This document shows positions 8,051-22,218 of a DNA stretch of 64,000 nt, one piece after another. The stretch is from assembly GCA_020740775.1 (NCBI GenBank), contig JAHEWK010000016.1:248001-312000 (forward strand), given 5' to 3'. The notes beneath the pieces were generated by a model. The model ran no database searches and was not told the origin of the DNA. It saw only the letters and a list, made by a program, of their open reading frames with translations. The translations under genes and the position numbers were made by a program. Source of the stretch: Ilyonectria destructans (lineage: Eukaryota > Ascomycota > Sordariomycetes > Hypocreales > Nectriaceae). Each line of letters opens with the position of its first letter. Position 1 is the first letter of the stretch.

Positions 8051-10699
8051 ATGGGCAACCTTTTCTCAACTCAAGCTTCTGAGCCGCCTCGGCAACCGAT
8101 GTACGATCACTGGGAGCCACCGCCCGTGTACAGGCCACCAGCAAACGAGGCTAGGATCCCAGTGCGTGAGTATCGACGGCCGGTGGGTGAGGCTAGAGTC
8201 CCCATCCGTGAATATCACCACAGAGCAGCAGTTCTAGATGATGGACCAACCATTCGAACACCTTGTGGCCCATGCAAATTATTTGGCCGTCATACTTGCT
8301 CACGGAATGGCGCCTGCCAGTTCGCAATCAGAAGCCCTACTCATGCAGCGCCGTCCGTGCAGTCTCGGAAGCCATGTCGCTTCTTTGCCAAAGGTTGTTG
8401 CAAAAAAGGAGATGCATGCGGCTTCTCACATGACGCGGCGAGTACGAAAGAGATGGCGAGGGCTTTCAATGATAATACGGTACACCAGCTAGTTTCCCCT
8501 TGGCGTTTGCCACAAACTAACAGTTGCGATTCGTAGGACGATGAGCCGATCGAGGACTGGACCCGTGAGCTCGGAGGAGCCTGGGCTCAGTTTAGTGATG
8601 GTGCAACCACCATCAAAGTCTCTCTGCCGTCAGATTTTTCAGCCATCCGCATCACCAATCTTCCAACTGGCAGCTCGATTGCAGATGTTCGCCGCTTGCT
8701 CTCGGATGTGAGTTTGCCCATATCCGCAGACGCGGTTCGGCTCATTACTCCTCCGGACTTGAGCAACTGCATCGCAATTGTCAAGGTCGAAGACCCAAAG
8801 TTCGCCAAAGCCGCATGCGCCAAACTAGCTACTTGCATCACGCTAAAAGATGTCAAGGTAGTCTCCATTCCGGCCCCGATGCCTGCAGGTTCCAACTTCC
8901 ACCAGGTCGACTGCAGACAGGTCAACTGCTCCTGGCATCGACCAACTCGAACGGCTTCCCTCAACTTCGGAAGTAAATCGATCGCGGATCAAGCGTTTCA
9001 CAAGTTTTGCACTGGAAAATTTAAGGTCCTTGGGTCCAAAGTCACCGCAAGCCGACCGCTGGCTCAACAACATGACCAGCACGGTGTGAAAACTTGGATG
9101 GTCAAATTGACAGCTTTGCCGGAGGCTGCTGACAAAGATACTATCATACAAGCCATTCCTGAGTCGTGCAGACCGCGTCAAATTGAATTGGGAGAGCTAA
9201 ACTACGTTACCGACATGGAAGTAGATTCAACGCTGATCATGTCAATGTTGTATGAGTTTGGACCCTTGGAGCGGTGGCAGGTCTCCAGCAGTTCTCAAGG
9301 GAAGCGGGTAAAAGCCTATGCCACCTTTTTCGAGGAGTCACACGCCCGAGATGCTGCGTCCTCACTGGACAAGAAGCCCTTGCCTTTTTGCGCTGCTGGC
9401 AAGCTGTTCGCTGAGCTCATTACAACGGTCAGGTTCAAAGTATCGACTAGGGTTTACGAGGTGGTTAAGGGCCAAATCGAGCTACAGAATGACAGATGGG
9501 AGCGCCAGTACATACGATTCTTCGCATTTCCACCAAAAGGCTTTTCTCGCATCTTGAAGCTAGAAGGCAAGGACCGTCAGTTAGTGGCACAGGCTCAATC
9601 GGATCTCGAAAAGATTGTTGCGGGTCAAGTCCTTACAAGGGAGGGCAAGAAGCTCTGGTATGCCGACTTCAGGATCAGCGGATTCGAATACAAAAGGTTG
9701 AAGAAAATCGAAACACGGTTGGGTGTGGTCATCCTCCGCGACATCCGCTCATCGCATTTTCGGGTTTTCGGCCCTACAGAAAACTACGCCCAGGCAGTCG
9801 AGGCCTTGCACACACTCATCCAAGATGTGGCTTCAAAAACTCATTTGATTACTCTTGAAACTGGAAATGAGTTGGAATGGGCTTTAGATGGTGGCTTCGA
9901 CGTTCTCCATGCGCGGCTTGGGCAGAACAAGGCTGTCTTTGACGTTCCCTCTCGCTGTATCATTGTTCGTGGTTCTGATGAGGACGTCGCCATGGCGAAA
10001 CTCATGATAGACCGCAGGCAAAATACTCTCATCAAGAAGACTTACAACTCCTTGACAGATTGCCCGATCTGCACTTGCGAAGCAGAGGAGCCAGTCCGCA
10101 CATCTTGCAGCCACGTGTACTGCGGTGCCTGCTTCGTCAACATGTGTCAAGCGGAAGGATCAAGGCCAGGCGAGTTTCGAATCACTTGCGAAGGAGACTC
10201 TGGGAACTGTGGAAAGACTTTGAATTTGTCGGAAATGCAAAACATTCTTCTCGCAGAGACACTTGAAGAGATTTTGCATGCATCTTTCGCTTCGTATGTT
10301 CGTCAGCACCCGGAGGAGTTCAGGTACTGTTCAACGCCTGATTGCAGCCAAATCTATCGCGTTATGTCCGAAACCGCCGCATCTCCCACAACTTTCACAT
10401 GTGGAAAGTGCTTAGCATCCATATGCCGGAGCTGCCACGTTTCACACGCAGGGAAAACGTGTGCCGATCATAAGGGAGACACATCTGGTGGCCATGAGGC
10501 TCTCGCCAGAGTCAAGGGGGAGTTGGGGATCAAGGATTGTCCTGAATGTGGTACATTGATCGAAAAAACAACGGGATGTAACCATATGACCTGTAAGGGG
10601 TGTGACATCCACATTTGTTGGGTATGCTTGGCAACCTTTAGAGATCAAAGCTTGTGCTATCCGCATATGCGCAATTTGCATGGCGGAATTACAACTTAG
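8051..10699 (+). CDS. CCCH zinc finger / RING-IBR-RING (RBR) E3 ubiquitin ligase
   Basis: Exons 8051-8479 and 8537-10699 give 863 residues. The 57-bp intron starts GTACAC, has an AACTAAC branch site, ends TAG, and removes the only in-frame stop. Residues 109-127 form a CX7CX5CX3H finger (CRFFAKGC...H); residues 75-89 repeat the CX7CX5C spacing without the final His. The C terminus holds RING1 from about 652 (CPICTC...CSHVYCGAC), an IBR with CSTPDCSQIY and FTCGKC, and RING2 (CPECGTLIEKTTGCNHMTC). The Cys in TTGCNHM, about residue 824, corresponds to the RBR catalytic Cys that accepts ubiquitin before transfer. The middle region (200-640) has RRM/KH-like stretches I cannot assign firmly. The N-terminal MGNLF could be a myristoylation signal. 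Confidence 0.88.
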
Positions 10700-11336
10700 G
10701 GTGGGGTGGGGTAGGAGGGTGTCAGGAAGTTCATTGTAGTAACAAGCTCGTTTCTAATTGACCGTTTCATCTTCTGAATGAGTGACCATGGGCTTCGCCC
10801 CGCATGAAGATAGTCCCTAGCGGGGCATAAGACATAAGACATAAGACACGGAAATAGAGTTCGAGTTAAGCGTGTGTTTGGTGGGTTGGAGACGGATGAC
10901 CTAGGGAATATTTCTGCCTCAGCAATCATCGAAACTTTCTTACAGCACTCTATCCTAGCGGGAACGCAGCCTCATATTGAGTCCGATGAAGCCCTCACCT
11001 TGAAAAGTTCCACGCTAATAATTGCATATGGAAGAGACCGATGAGATTGCCAATTCCAAAATGGAAAAAGAATTGACAGTATGCCTATTAGGTCACAGCG
11101 ACAACGCCCGTATTTTCATAATTATTTATTTCAGCCATAGAGAGCGCACCGGAGAGATAACCACCCAATACGAGTGTCGTTAACAGTTACCCACAGAATA
11201 AGTCGATGCCCCGGGTTAAATGGAGATTCCGATTTTGCCAAGCGCGACTGCCCATAAGTGTGGGAGTGAGGAATGGCATAGGGATGTAGATAGCGATAAT
11301 ACGGCAACAGCTTACTTTCAATGATCAACGCCCACT

Positions 11337-13274
11337 TTAGATGGCGTTGAAGGTAAATGGGTTTTGCTTATCAGTTAAGTCGCGGAAAGTGTAGTCCTGT
11401 TCGTCCAGCTGATGTCTGTTCTCCTCCAAAAACCGTCTACGCTTGCGGTTCTCCCAAATAAAATATAGAAGGCTCGAGACTGAGGTAACAGTAGTCACAC
11501 ACAGGGCGACAACATTAGCTCGAAGACCTTGTCGGTAGGGCGGAGTTGTGTAGAGCTGGGGTCCAATAATGCCTATAGGGTAGTTCATTGTCAGGTTCAC
11601 GTACGATTTAAAACAGAATGATGGGATATACACACAGCCAACCGAGTAGAAAATGAAAATGATAGCCTGCGTGGTTACTTTCTTAGTGTGGCCAGAGATA
11701 TTAGCTGTGGTGGTGCCGAGTCCCAGAACGAAGTTGCAGGGGATCAAGCCCAGCATGACCCAAAAGCTACATAACGGTGTTAGTCCGTGTGTCAATAAAT
11801 CAATATGGATCTGACTTCAAACAAGGCATTATCCGGGACTGGAGCAAGGGAACAAGGTTACATACCCAGCCATCAGGGCCCATTTCTGCTCAGTGTTAAA
11901 CACGTAGAGCATAATGGCGCCGACTAGCGATATTAAATTACTGGTAATGCATAGAATCATCCGAGTGTTGGGGACCTTGCTCGCTGTGACGCAAACAATG
12001 ATTAACCCGATGATCTCGATACCGCCGGTTGGGGTCTGTAACAACGACGTCTCAAGCCTGGAGAAGCCGAAGCTACGAATGACTAGACTTTGGAACTAGA
12101 TAACAATTAGCGTAGATAAACATGCCGAAACGAGCCATGCTACTTACCAGCCCGATACCAGTGAGAATATTGCCCGCGCCAGCACCGACTGCGGCAAGCC
12201 AGACCTTGGGATCAGTGAGGGCTTCAACGGCCTGTTCTTTTTTAAAAGTCTTGGACTCGATTCCGTTCTGGTCCCTCCCAAGTCTGCGCACAGCAATAGC
12301 GCGTTCCCTTTCGTTCAAGAACCAGGCCGACGCAGGGTTATTGGGAAGGAAAAAGAGCAGCAACACGCCCCAAACGAAAGATATGGATCCGCAAATAATG
12401 AAGGGGAACTTCCATAGGGAAACCGAGTTGTCCATATGCCCGACGCCGTAGGCTAGCATCGACCCCACGATGATGGCCAACGGGCTCATGGCATACCACG
12501 CCATCAAGCGAAGGGGTTGTTCGGCGCGATTGTAGTACATATTAGTCATGATGAAGAAGGCCGCCAGTTGGATAGACTCTGCCGCACCAAGCAAGAAGCG
12601 CAGGGCAGCAAAGCCCCCAAAGTTGGATGTGCTGGCCATCAGGAGAGTAAAGACGCCCCAGGCGAGGACTTGGGAGGCAAAGTATTTGCCGACAGGGAAG
12701 CGCTGGAGGAGCAGCAAGGAAGGATATTGCCAGAAGAGAAAACCGAAGTAGAAGATGGAGCTGGCCCAAGAATACTGATCGCCTACCATGCCCAGCTCTC
12801 CCTGGAGGTTGTAGATGGCGGCATAGTTGATGGTGGATTTGTCGAGATACTGGAGGAATCCGGTTCCCATCATCATGCTGATTTGAATCAATTTTTAGCT
12901 CGGCTACCACGTGAAAAGACCGGATAGAAGCATTGTGCTCGGAGATATACGGATGTTTGATGATTACTTACGGCAACAGGTACAGGTCAATCTTTCTCAG
13001 AACACGGCGCTCTTCAGCCTCGGAAATATCCAAGTCTTTGCTCTCGAGATAATAGCGACGGGCAACATCATCTGTCGCCGTGGGTTGCGCCTTGGCATCT
13101 AGCCGATCGGATTTAGATGATGCTGGTTGCAAGTCCCTGGAAAAAGTGTCTTGACTCACCTTGGTTCACCTCAAGCACAGGAGTCACCGTTGCGATGGTG
13201 TTTGCCAGATCGGCAGCCTTGTTGGTTGCAACGTCGTCTCCAACATACTTCTCAGGGTCAGTCGAGGAAGTCAT
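11337..13274 (-). CDS. MFS transporter, allantoate permease (Dal5-like) family
   Basis: Five exons on the minus strand: 13160-13274, 12972-13098, 12148-12877, 11866-12095 and 11337-11766. All junctions are GT-AG and phases agree, giving 543 residues. The N-terminal 80 residues are cytosolic and charged. The membrane domain starts MMMGTGFLQYLDKSTINYAA, the usual start of anion:cation symporters of the Dal5/Tna1/Seo1 group, and contains YSWASSIFYFGFLFWQYP, LRFLLGAAES and FGFSRLETSLLQTP. The C terminus is basic and acidic mixed (ENRKRRRFLEENR). Members import allantoate, nicotinate, biotin precursors or other organic acids; the substrate cannot be told from sequence. It lies upstream of and divergent from the OYE-FMO gene. 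Confidence 0.88.
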
Positions 13275-13646
13275 GTTTCTCAATGCTTTGGCTCGAGACA
13301 CCAATAAATATCGAAACCAAAGATGCGGCTGACCCGAAAACACGACGATGATAGTAGAGGATTTACAGCACGGTTAAAGCTCTCATATTTAAACCCATCT
13401 TCAAAGCTCTTCTCTATACAGGCATGAAGGCGAAGTTGCTGAAGTCCAAGTCTCGATCGAGTTCTTAGTGCCCCCAGTATTCCCCGAGTGGGATTCTTTC
13501 CCCACCCTGTTCTCGCACCATCCCTGCGATAATTGAGCAATTGTGCAATACTGCACTCTGAGCCTACTTCTTGTAATGGTTCTAAGCCATCGGTAAAAGG
13601 TGGGTCTGCGCTAGAGCATCATTCGTTACATTCCGTGCGATGGCGT

Positions 13647-13770
13647 GCTTCATACCCAGACGAATTGTTATATAATAAGTCCGGTTTATCAGTCATGATT
13701 CGATAGCAGCTTCATACCCAGACAAATTGTTATATGATCAATCCGGCTTATCGGCCATGATTCTATAGCA
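13647..13770. repeat. 62-bp direct repeat, two copies
   Basis: Two adjacent copies, at 13647-13708 and 13709-13770, each start GCTTCATACCCAGAC. They differ mostly by transitions (G/A and C/T). They lie in the intergenic region between the divergent MFS and OYE-FMO genes, about 420-550 bp upstream of the latter's start codon. Confidence 0.8.
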
Positions 13771-14192
13771 AGAGGCGCTTCGATCTTACGATTGCGACAT
13801 GAGGCCCGCATCCTTTATTGATTTTCTCGGTATTCATCCCGCATTTCAGCGGCGAGGATCGCGCTACCAGCAAATTTGCAGACACGAATGAGGGGAATCT
13901 GGATTAGCGATGGCATTATTGTCCCTTGTCTCCGTCTCGCTCAGGTGATGTGAATTGCACGATGCCCCTCGACGATTGTCTCATCACCCAGGTCCATTGT
14001 AAGTCGTCTGTCCACTGAGCAGTATCAAAACGTAGAGACATTTAATCGCTTTGGCTCTAGCCGTGCTCGAAAATAAGACATGATGAAGCGAGTACAAATA
14101 GTCAGGCAATAGGCACCTTGATTGTGGCAACTCGAGGACAGGTTTATGAACAACTCACTCAAGGTAGCGTAATCAATCATCTCTTCTTTACC

Positions 14193-17119
<2,927 letters not shown>

Positions 17120-17725
17120 GATGTATTAATAAAATAGTTATATCGTTATATTAACTAATAAAAGTGTTTCTACTCTAATAAATCTATCTATATAGTGTTA
17201 CAGTCTATATTAGAACTAAGCAGTTATTACTTGTAGTAAAAAATCCTTTTAGCTTTACTCAATATCATCAGATAGATTAAAACCATACAGTATTTTCAAA
17301 TAGTAGAGACAGATAGTAAGCACTACACCCAGCACCAGAACTAGCAGTAGCCTGACAATAAGCTTGCTGCATACTGGTCTTTACCTTAGGCTTCAATTCA
17401 ACCCTTCTGACTTCAACCCTCTGTCTTAATACTATTGGGATGAAGATAGGAGTGACCTGGGCGAAGGGGGAAATAAGACGATATCGTATGAGTTCCCCGG
17501 CATGAAGGCCCTCCTCGCTTTACCGCTTCTTCTTGCGCCCTTGATCACACCTCGAATCTGATCGTTAACCAACCATCTTACGCAAGAGGAGAAAGTCAAA
17601 ACGGAGGAGAGCGTGGAAATACCTTGAATTTGTATTGAGGCTTGCTTGAATTATTGGTTTACAGTTTAACATCTATACAATCCCTGGCGCCCCTCTCCAT
17701 GTAAGTCCCCCTGTTCCTCTCTCAC
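17120..17725. other. Intergenic stretch, AT-rich at its left end
   Basis: Between the convergent ends of the OYE-FMO gene and the SDR gene. The first 200 bp are strongly AT-rich with TATATA runs. No gene is recognisable. Confidence 0.6.
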
Positions 17726-18934
17726 TCACCACGGGCCTAGAGCCGGCAGGCCTTGAGAATCAAGGGCCTTGTTAAGCTCAACTGTTGTGTTATCCCACAG
17801 CCCCTTTATCTGCTTCCCATCCTCAGCCACTGGATGAGGACTTGCAGACTTTCCGACAGGCAGTAGAAACTTGGCCTTGTATGTTTCAGGCGACTGCCGG
17901 ACCTGCTTTGCAGTGGCTGCAAATAGGGGCGATAGTGCACCCTGCTCCGGTGAGATGAAAAACAACCGGGCCATGGTGTTGAGAAAGAAGTTGTTGACGG
18001 CCGCGAGGCCTTCAGTGTTGACTTCGCCTGGGTGGACCACTGATGTGAGGATGGGAAGACCTTGCGCATCCAATCGACGCTGTAATTCCGTTGTGAACAA
18101 GACAACGGCAGCCTTGGAAACCGAGTACCGAATGAGGTCCCAGCTGAACAAAAACTTTACTCCTAGACGCCACTGCAGCGGATATTGCAGGACCGGTTTG
18201 CTAAAGCCACTGGGCTTGTCGAATTGGAAGACAAAGTTGCGCGGCAGAAACGCCGTCGGAGCTGTGGAGCCGATGTTGACAATCCTCACGTCGGCTTCCC
18301 TTTGTACTGTGGCGTTCTTGAAAAGCGGCATGAGGCGGTTGACGAAGAGGAAAGGGCCGATAAGACTGCAGCGTGTCAGATGGTGTCTAGCGCCCCAGAA
18401 AGCTAGAATTTGACGTACTTAGTTGTTATATGTTCCTCCCATCCCGCGCCGACAAGTTCGGTAGAAGCGGTTGAAGCGGACGCATTATTAACTGGGAGAC
18501 AAATCGTCGTATCAGAAACAAGGAACTTGTCGATGATACGGGTGGGGATAAACTTGTATGAACATACTAAGAATGTCAATCTTGGCTTCCTTTGTTCGCA
18601 ACTCATCAGCCGCATCGGTGATGCTCTTGAGATCGGTCAAATCCAACAACAAGACATTGACATTGTTGGAATTGGCTTCAGGGTAGGTCTCCAAGAGGGT
18701 TTTCCTCGCTTTCTCGGCCTTGGATAGGGATCGACCTGTAAAATAGACCTTTGCTCCATGGGTGGCAAGCTGGCCGACTGTTGCCAAGCCAACTCCGCTG
18801 CTGCAGATCGATATCCTTGTCAGCTTTTCAGTCGCCATCTTCGATACATTAGCAGCAACGCACCATGCTCCAGTCACCACAGCGACCTTGCCCTGAAGAT
18901 CAGGAATGTCTGCTACTCCCCACGCTTGCTCCAT
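17726..18934 (-). CDS. Short-chain dehydrogenase/reductase (retinol dehydrogenase-like)
   Basis: Four exons: 18864-18934, 18568-18800, 18419-18491 and 17726-18365, giving 338 residues with consistent phases. Each intron is GT-AG. The first intron splits the nucleotide-binding motif, which after splicing reads VVTGACSGVGLATV (TGxxxGxG). Other SDR landmarks: DILINNAS after the second intron, and YSVSK as the catalytic Tyr and Lys. HPGEVNTEG follows the active site as in the retinol dehydrogenase/WWOX-like group. It would use NAD(P)(H) to oxidise or reduce a carbonyl. It is convergent with the OYE-FMO gene and runs in the same direction as the Zn2Cys6 gene, so it may belong to the same pathway. 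The first ATG at 18934 directly precedes the Rossmann fold. Confidence 0.85.
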
Positions 18935-19305
18935 GGTGGCTACGTCGATGCCAAATTTTGGCCTTAGATGCTTTGATGGGGGGTTGTTCACAATCAATAT
19001 CTTTGAGAGTAAGCTTGTATTTGTATGTCTGCCAAAGTTTACAGCACAGCTGATGTGGAGCCTCATCGAGATCGGAGGACTGGGCTAGCGGAGTAGGCGG
19101 AGGACTGGTGGAGATGGCCTCTTGTAACGTAAGCAGCTAATTTATAGCCATATTCAAGTACTCCGTAAATTGCCGGAGGTAGCGGAGTGGCCGGAGAACG
19201 AGCGGAGCTTGTTTCGGCCATGACGAACCCCCACTTTGCTTTATGGAATCCAGTCAAGTGCATGCCAGGAACTAATTCTTATTTCTTATAGACTTCTGTG
19301 GTTCT

Positions 19306-20508
19306 TCAATATATCAGAGAAATGCCATCCCCAGTCCGCACGACCCAGTTTTCTACCTTGTCCATTCCCCACATGATGGTGAAGATATGCCGGGCAAACT
19401 CATCGACTTGCGAAGCATGCACCCCTCGAGATAGCAGCGACTGGCCGTCAAGGCTATAGATGAACAAGGGATCCTTCTCGCTGACGATGGCTTCCCAGCG
19501 TGCTAGTGAAGGGGCCTCCCACAGTTCAGCTCGCGCGGTGATGTAAATGTCTCCCGTGCAAGCCGCGGTCCAGTCGCCCTTGATGCTATGGAAGACCCCC
19601 GTGGCGAGGTTGCCCAGTATCCAGGTCCTTCGGATAGACTCGCATATGACGAAGAGTTCATGCACGTTGGCGCAGAATTCGTTTCTCTCCGCGAACAGCA
19701 AGGTGCTCTGGAAGAGCGGCGCGGTGACTGTGTCCTGAGTAGCTGATTGCCAAAGCTGATTGATCCAGCGGAGTAGTGTGTCGATGAGATTCTCGGCTTC
19801 CGCTCGGCGCGGAATAGATGGTGAGAAAAGAGCCAGCAGAAGATGAATCAACAGCGCCTGCGTGCGTGCTAGATGATCCTTTGTTGACAGCAGGGTAAAC
19901 GGCAGGGATCCGTCGGCTGGTTGGGACGCAAGGAGAGTAGACATTTGAGAGGATGATATCCGATCCACCATGTGCTCATTCTCTCGAGTGACGTTTTGGG
20001 ACATGGCGATGGCAGCGTATGCGTCATGCATACATTGCGGCATGGTCGTTGCCTGATAGAGCAGACGATGGATGAAGGGGTTATGGCCGTCGCGGAGGAA
20101 GCGCAAGAGCCAAGCCTGTATTCCCCGTATAAAGTTGGAGAAGGCAGGGCCAGACGGCAAGGAAGACGGTAGTTCGTAATGGTAGGCGATGTTCCAGGCG
20201 GAAAGGTGGAGAAACCACCTCAAGTCGCCGGAAGGTTTGGCCGGAAGGGCAGCCTTCTCGGGCATTTGCTCCCGGAAGATGTTTTGGCCATCGCCTAGGT
20301 CGACACCGAGTCCGCTAATGATGGCTTCGTTGCTGTGAAGCTGCAGCCGCCGCCGTTGCTTTGGGGGCGGGTACTGGCAGTTGAGCCCGTTGTCGATGCA
20401 CCGCGAGCACGACTGGAGTGCTTTATCGCAGCGGCGCTTGGCCTCCACGCAGGCGAAGCAAGACGTCTGCTTGGATCGGCGGTTTGCGCCGGAAGGGTCT
20501 GGCGACAT
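19306..20508 (-). CDS. Zn2Cys6 transcription factor
   Basis: A single 400-residue ORF. Residues 17-44 form the binuclear cluster CFACVEAKRRC...CSRC...C with spacing CX2CX6CX6CX2CX6C, and a basic linker follows (PPPKQRRRLQ). The remainder is mainly helical and contains a region typical of fungal regulators of secondary metabolism or catabolism, without a canonical middle-homology motif that I can name. It is intronless as read and of ordinary length for pathway-specific regulators. It lies upstream of the SDR on the same strand and is the most likely local regulator of the OYE-FMO/SDR/MFS group. Confidence 0.85.
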   Translation of the reverse strand: MSPDPSGANRRSKQTSCFACVEAKRRCDKALQSCSRCIDNGLNCQYPPPKQRRRLQLHSNEAIISGLGVDLGDGQNIFREQMPEKAALPAKPSGDLRWFLHLSAWNIAYHYELPSSLPSGPAFSNFIRGIQAWLLRFLRDGHNPFIHRLLYQATTMPQCMHDAYAAIAMSQNVTRENEHMVDRISSSQMSTLLASQPADGSLPFTLLSTKDHLARTQALLIHLLLALFSPSIPRRAEAENLIDTLLRWINQLWQSATQDTVTAPLFQSTLLFAERNEFCANVHELFVICESIRRTWILGNLATGVFHSIKGDWTAACTGDIYITARAELWEAPSLARWEAIVSEKDPLFIYSLDGQSLLSRGVHASQVDEFARHIFTIMWGMDKVENWVVRTGDGISLIY

Positions 20509-21004
20509 CTTGCCTTGGGCAATGGAGAAGGAGGTTGAATTACGCGAATGCTGCGAGACGCAGTGGAGATGGAGCTAAAAGGGAGGGAGTTGCGGCGGAG
20601 TTGCGGCGGAGTTGCGCAGATGCTATTCCTTACAGAAACGTGTTGCAGTTCCAGTCTGGCTACCATACCCAAGTAGACCTAGTCCGCAACTAATCGGCAG
20701 ATTAAGTATCCGACCTACCCGCGAGGCATGGGCATGGTGTACGAAAACCACCTCCGAGATACGAGCCTTGAATTGTCCTCTTCCACGCGCGATAGAAGGC
20801 TGCCGAGACCACAAGACATCCTAACCCCAAGTTCTCAATATATGATCAATCTCAAATTGAACAAACTCACTTTCCTGTCATACAAACAATCATCATGGCA
20901 TCTTCGATTGATTCTCTCCCGATTGGCTTTTCCTTTATAAAGACCGTTCACAGAGCCCCGAAATCTCGCCCTTGAGACCCGAGCTCTCTCGGACAGGAAA
21001 AACG

Positions 21005-21628
21005 ATGTTCATCACAGGTGGACACGGGAATCGCATTTTCAATTACAAGGGCTTTTACCCAGGCCAGCGCAGAGAGAATCACTAGCGTCGGGACGCCGTG
21101 CCGATCTCGTTACATCCGCCGTATCACGCCTTGGTCACCGTTTCCCAACGTACAGGCGGCGAGGCGAGTCTGCGACGTGTCTGTCCTAGCATCCGCTGAC
21201 CTTCTGTGGGAGAGCCTTGCCAAGAAAAGCATCTTTGTCGATGTCGCTGTGCTGAATGCAGTTAAGTTGTTGACGCAGCCCATTCTCGATGTGGGCAGGG
21301 ATGTCGTCTGGAGCGAATACCTACTGAACGTACGGGCAAACCTCGATTTTGCGGAGCGGCTTTACAAGCAGCCGAATTCCAGAGGCCGTCGAAAGCTAGG
21401 AAGTCATAACCCTATGACGGGATTCCTTTGCCCAGACTACGTAGTCCGCAGGTGCTTGTCAACCTGAGCTCCTTCGCCATCCACAACATTCAATGGACTA
21501 ACAGCCAACCAAGTTACGGGGCCAACAAGAGTGCAGGAACAATGGTGCTGCAGCAGATTGCCAACGATGTCTCGCCTGAGGAGTTGCAGATCCTAACTAC
21601 CACCCTAGTGGTCTCCTTGCAGAGTTAA
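21005..21628 (+). pseudogene. Decayed short-chain dehydrogenase
   Basis: The pieces read as an SDR in order but in several frames. ATGTTCATCACAGGTGG gives MFITGG, then a shift inside the glycine motif to GIAFSITRAFTQASAERIT. A garbled stretch follows, then FPNVQAARRVCDVSVL, NAVKLLTQPILDVGRDVV and YLLNVRANLDFAERLYKQ. After another break comes VLVNLSSFAIHN with the SYGANKSAG active-site Tyr and Lys and NDVSPEELQI, ending early at TAA 21626-21628. At least three frameshifts and a missing C-terminal third mean it cannot be functional. No introns explain the shifts. Confidence 0.7.
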
Positions 21629-21782
21629 CGGAACAGGTCAGCCTCGGCCGGAACAATCCGTAATAGAATGAAGGTACATTGGCTATTTCTACGCTTAAAA
21701 TAGGCTGTAGTATGGGTTTCAAGGATAATTCAGAGGATTTACTGATGTACTGTATTCTTATATTAAATGAACCCAGAGCCGA

Positions 21783-21864
21783 GATTCTGACAGGTTCCAC
21801 CCCCACCAAGTGGTGGAGATTTGGGTCGTAGGTTCTCGGAGAGCGCGCGGAGTTGGCGGAAATT
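21783..21864 (-). repeat. Dispersed repeat, copy A
   Basis: The minus strand of this block matches the plus strand of 29643-29737. Shared stretches include AATTTCCGCCAACTCC, CGACCCAAATCTCC and TGTCAGAATCT, separated by small gaps and transitions. The two copies are in opposite orientation about 8 kb apart. I see no coding potential or clear terminal repeats. Confidence 0.65.
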
Positions 21865-22218
21865 CCAAAGTAAGAACGCGCTAAATGGAGGACACACTTG
21901 GATGGGAGGGTGCGGCTCAATTTCATCCACCCCTGACCCTGTCTTCAACAACCATGCCCCCTCTTCACAGTACAATTTTAATTGCGGACAAGCAGAAGGT
22001 ATGCCTTTCGCGCGCGGCAGCCGGCTTTGGATTAGCCTCTATTGAGCTAATGGAATCATAACATGTGGGCTGTAGGAACGACATCAGCTTAAGAGACAGC
22101 TCGTCGCTCGAACATCGACCAAGAAGTTTTTACTTTGAAGTTTTAACATTCATTACTATTAAATATTCAAATCTTGCAGCCCTGAGCTTTCCCCTCGACC
22201 AGGCGTCCTCTTGCCGTC

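Noticed and set aside
8534..8536. Nonsense mutation in the RBR gene
   Set aside because: The TAG is the 3' end of a normal 57-bp GT-AG intron with an AACTAAC branch site.
12517..12927. 136-codon plus-strand ORF inside the MFS gene
   Set aside because: Antisense shadow; the minus strand has the transporter motifs and splice sites.
13279..13343. Longer N terminus for the MFS transporter from the ATG at 13343
   Set aside because: The added residues are not family-like, and the ATG at 13274 directly begins the usual hydrophilic leader.
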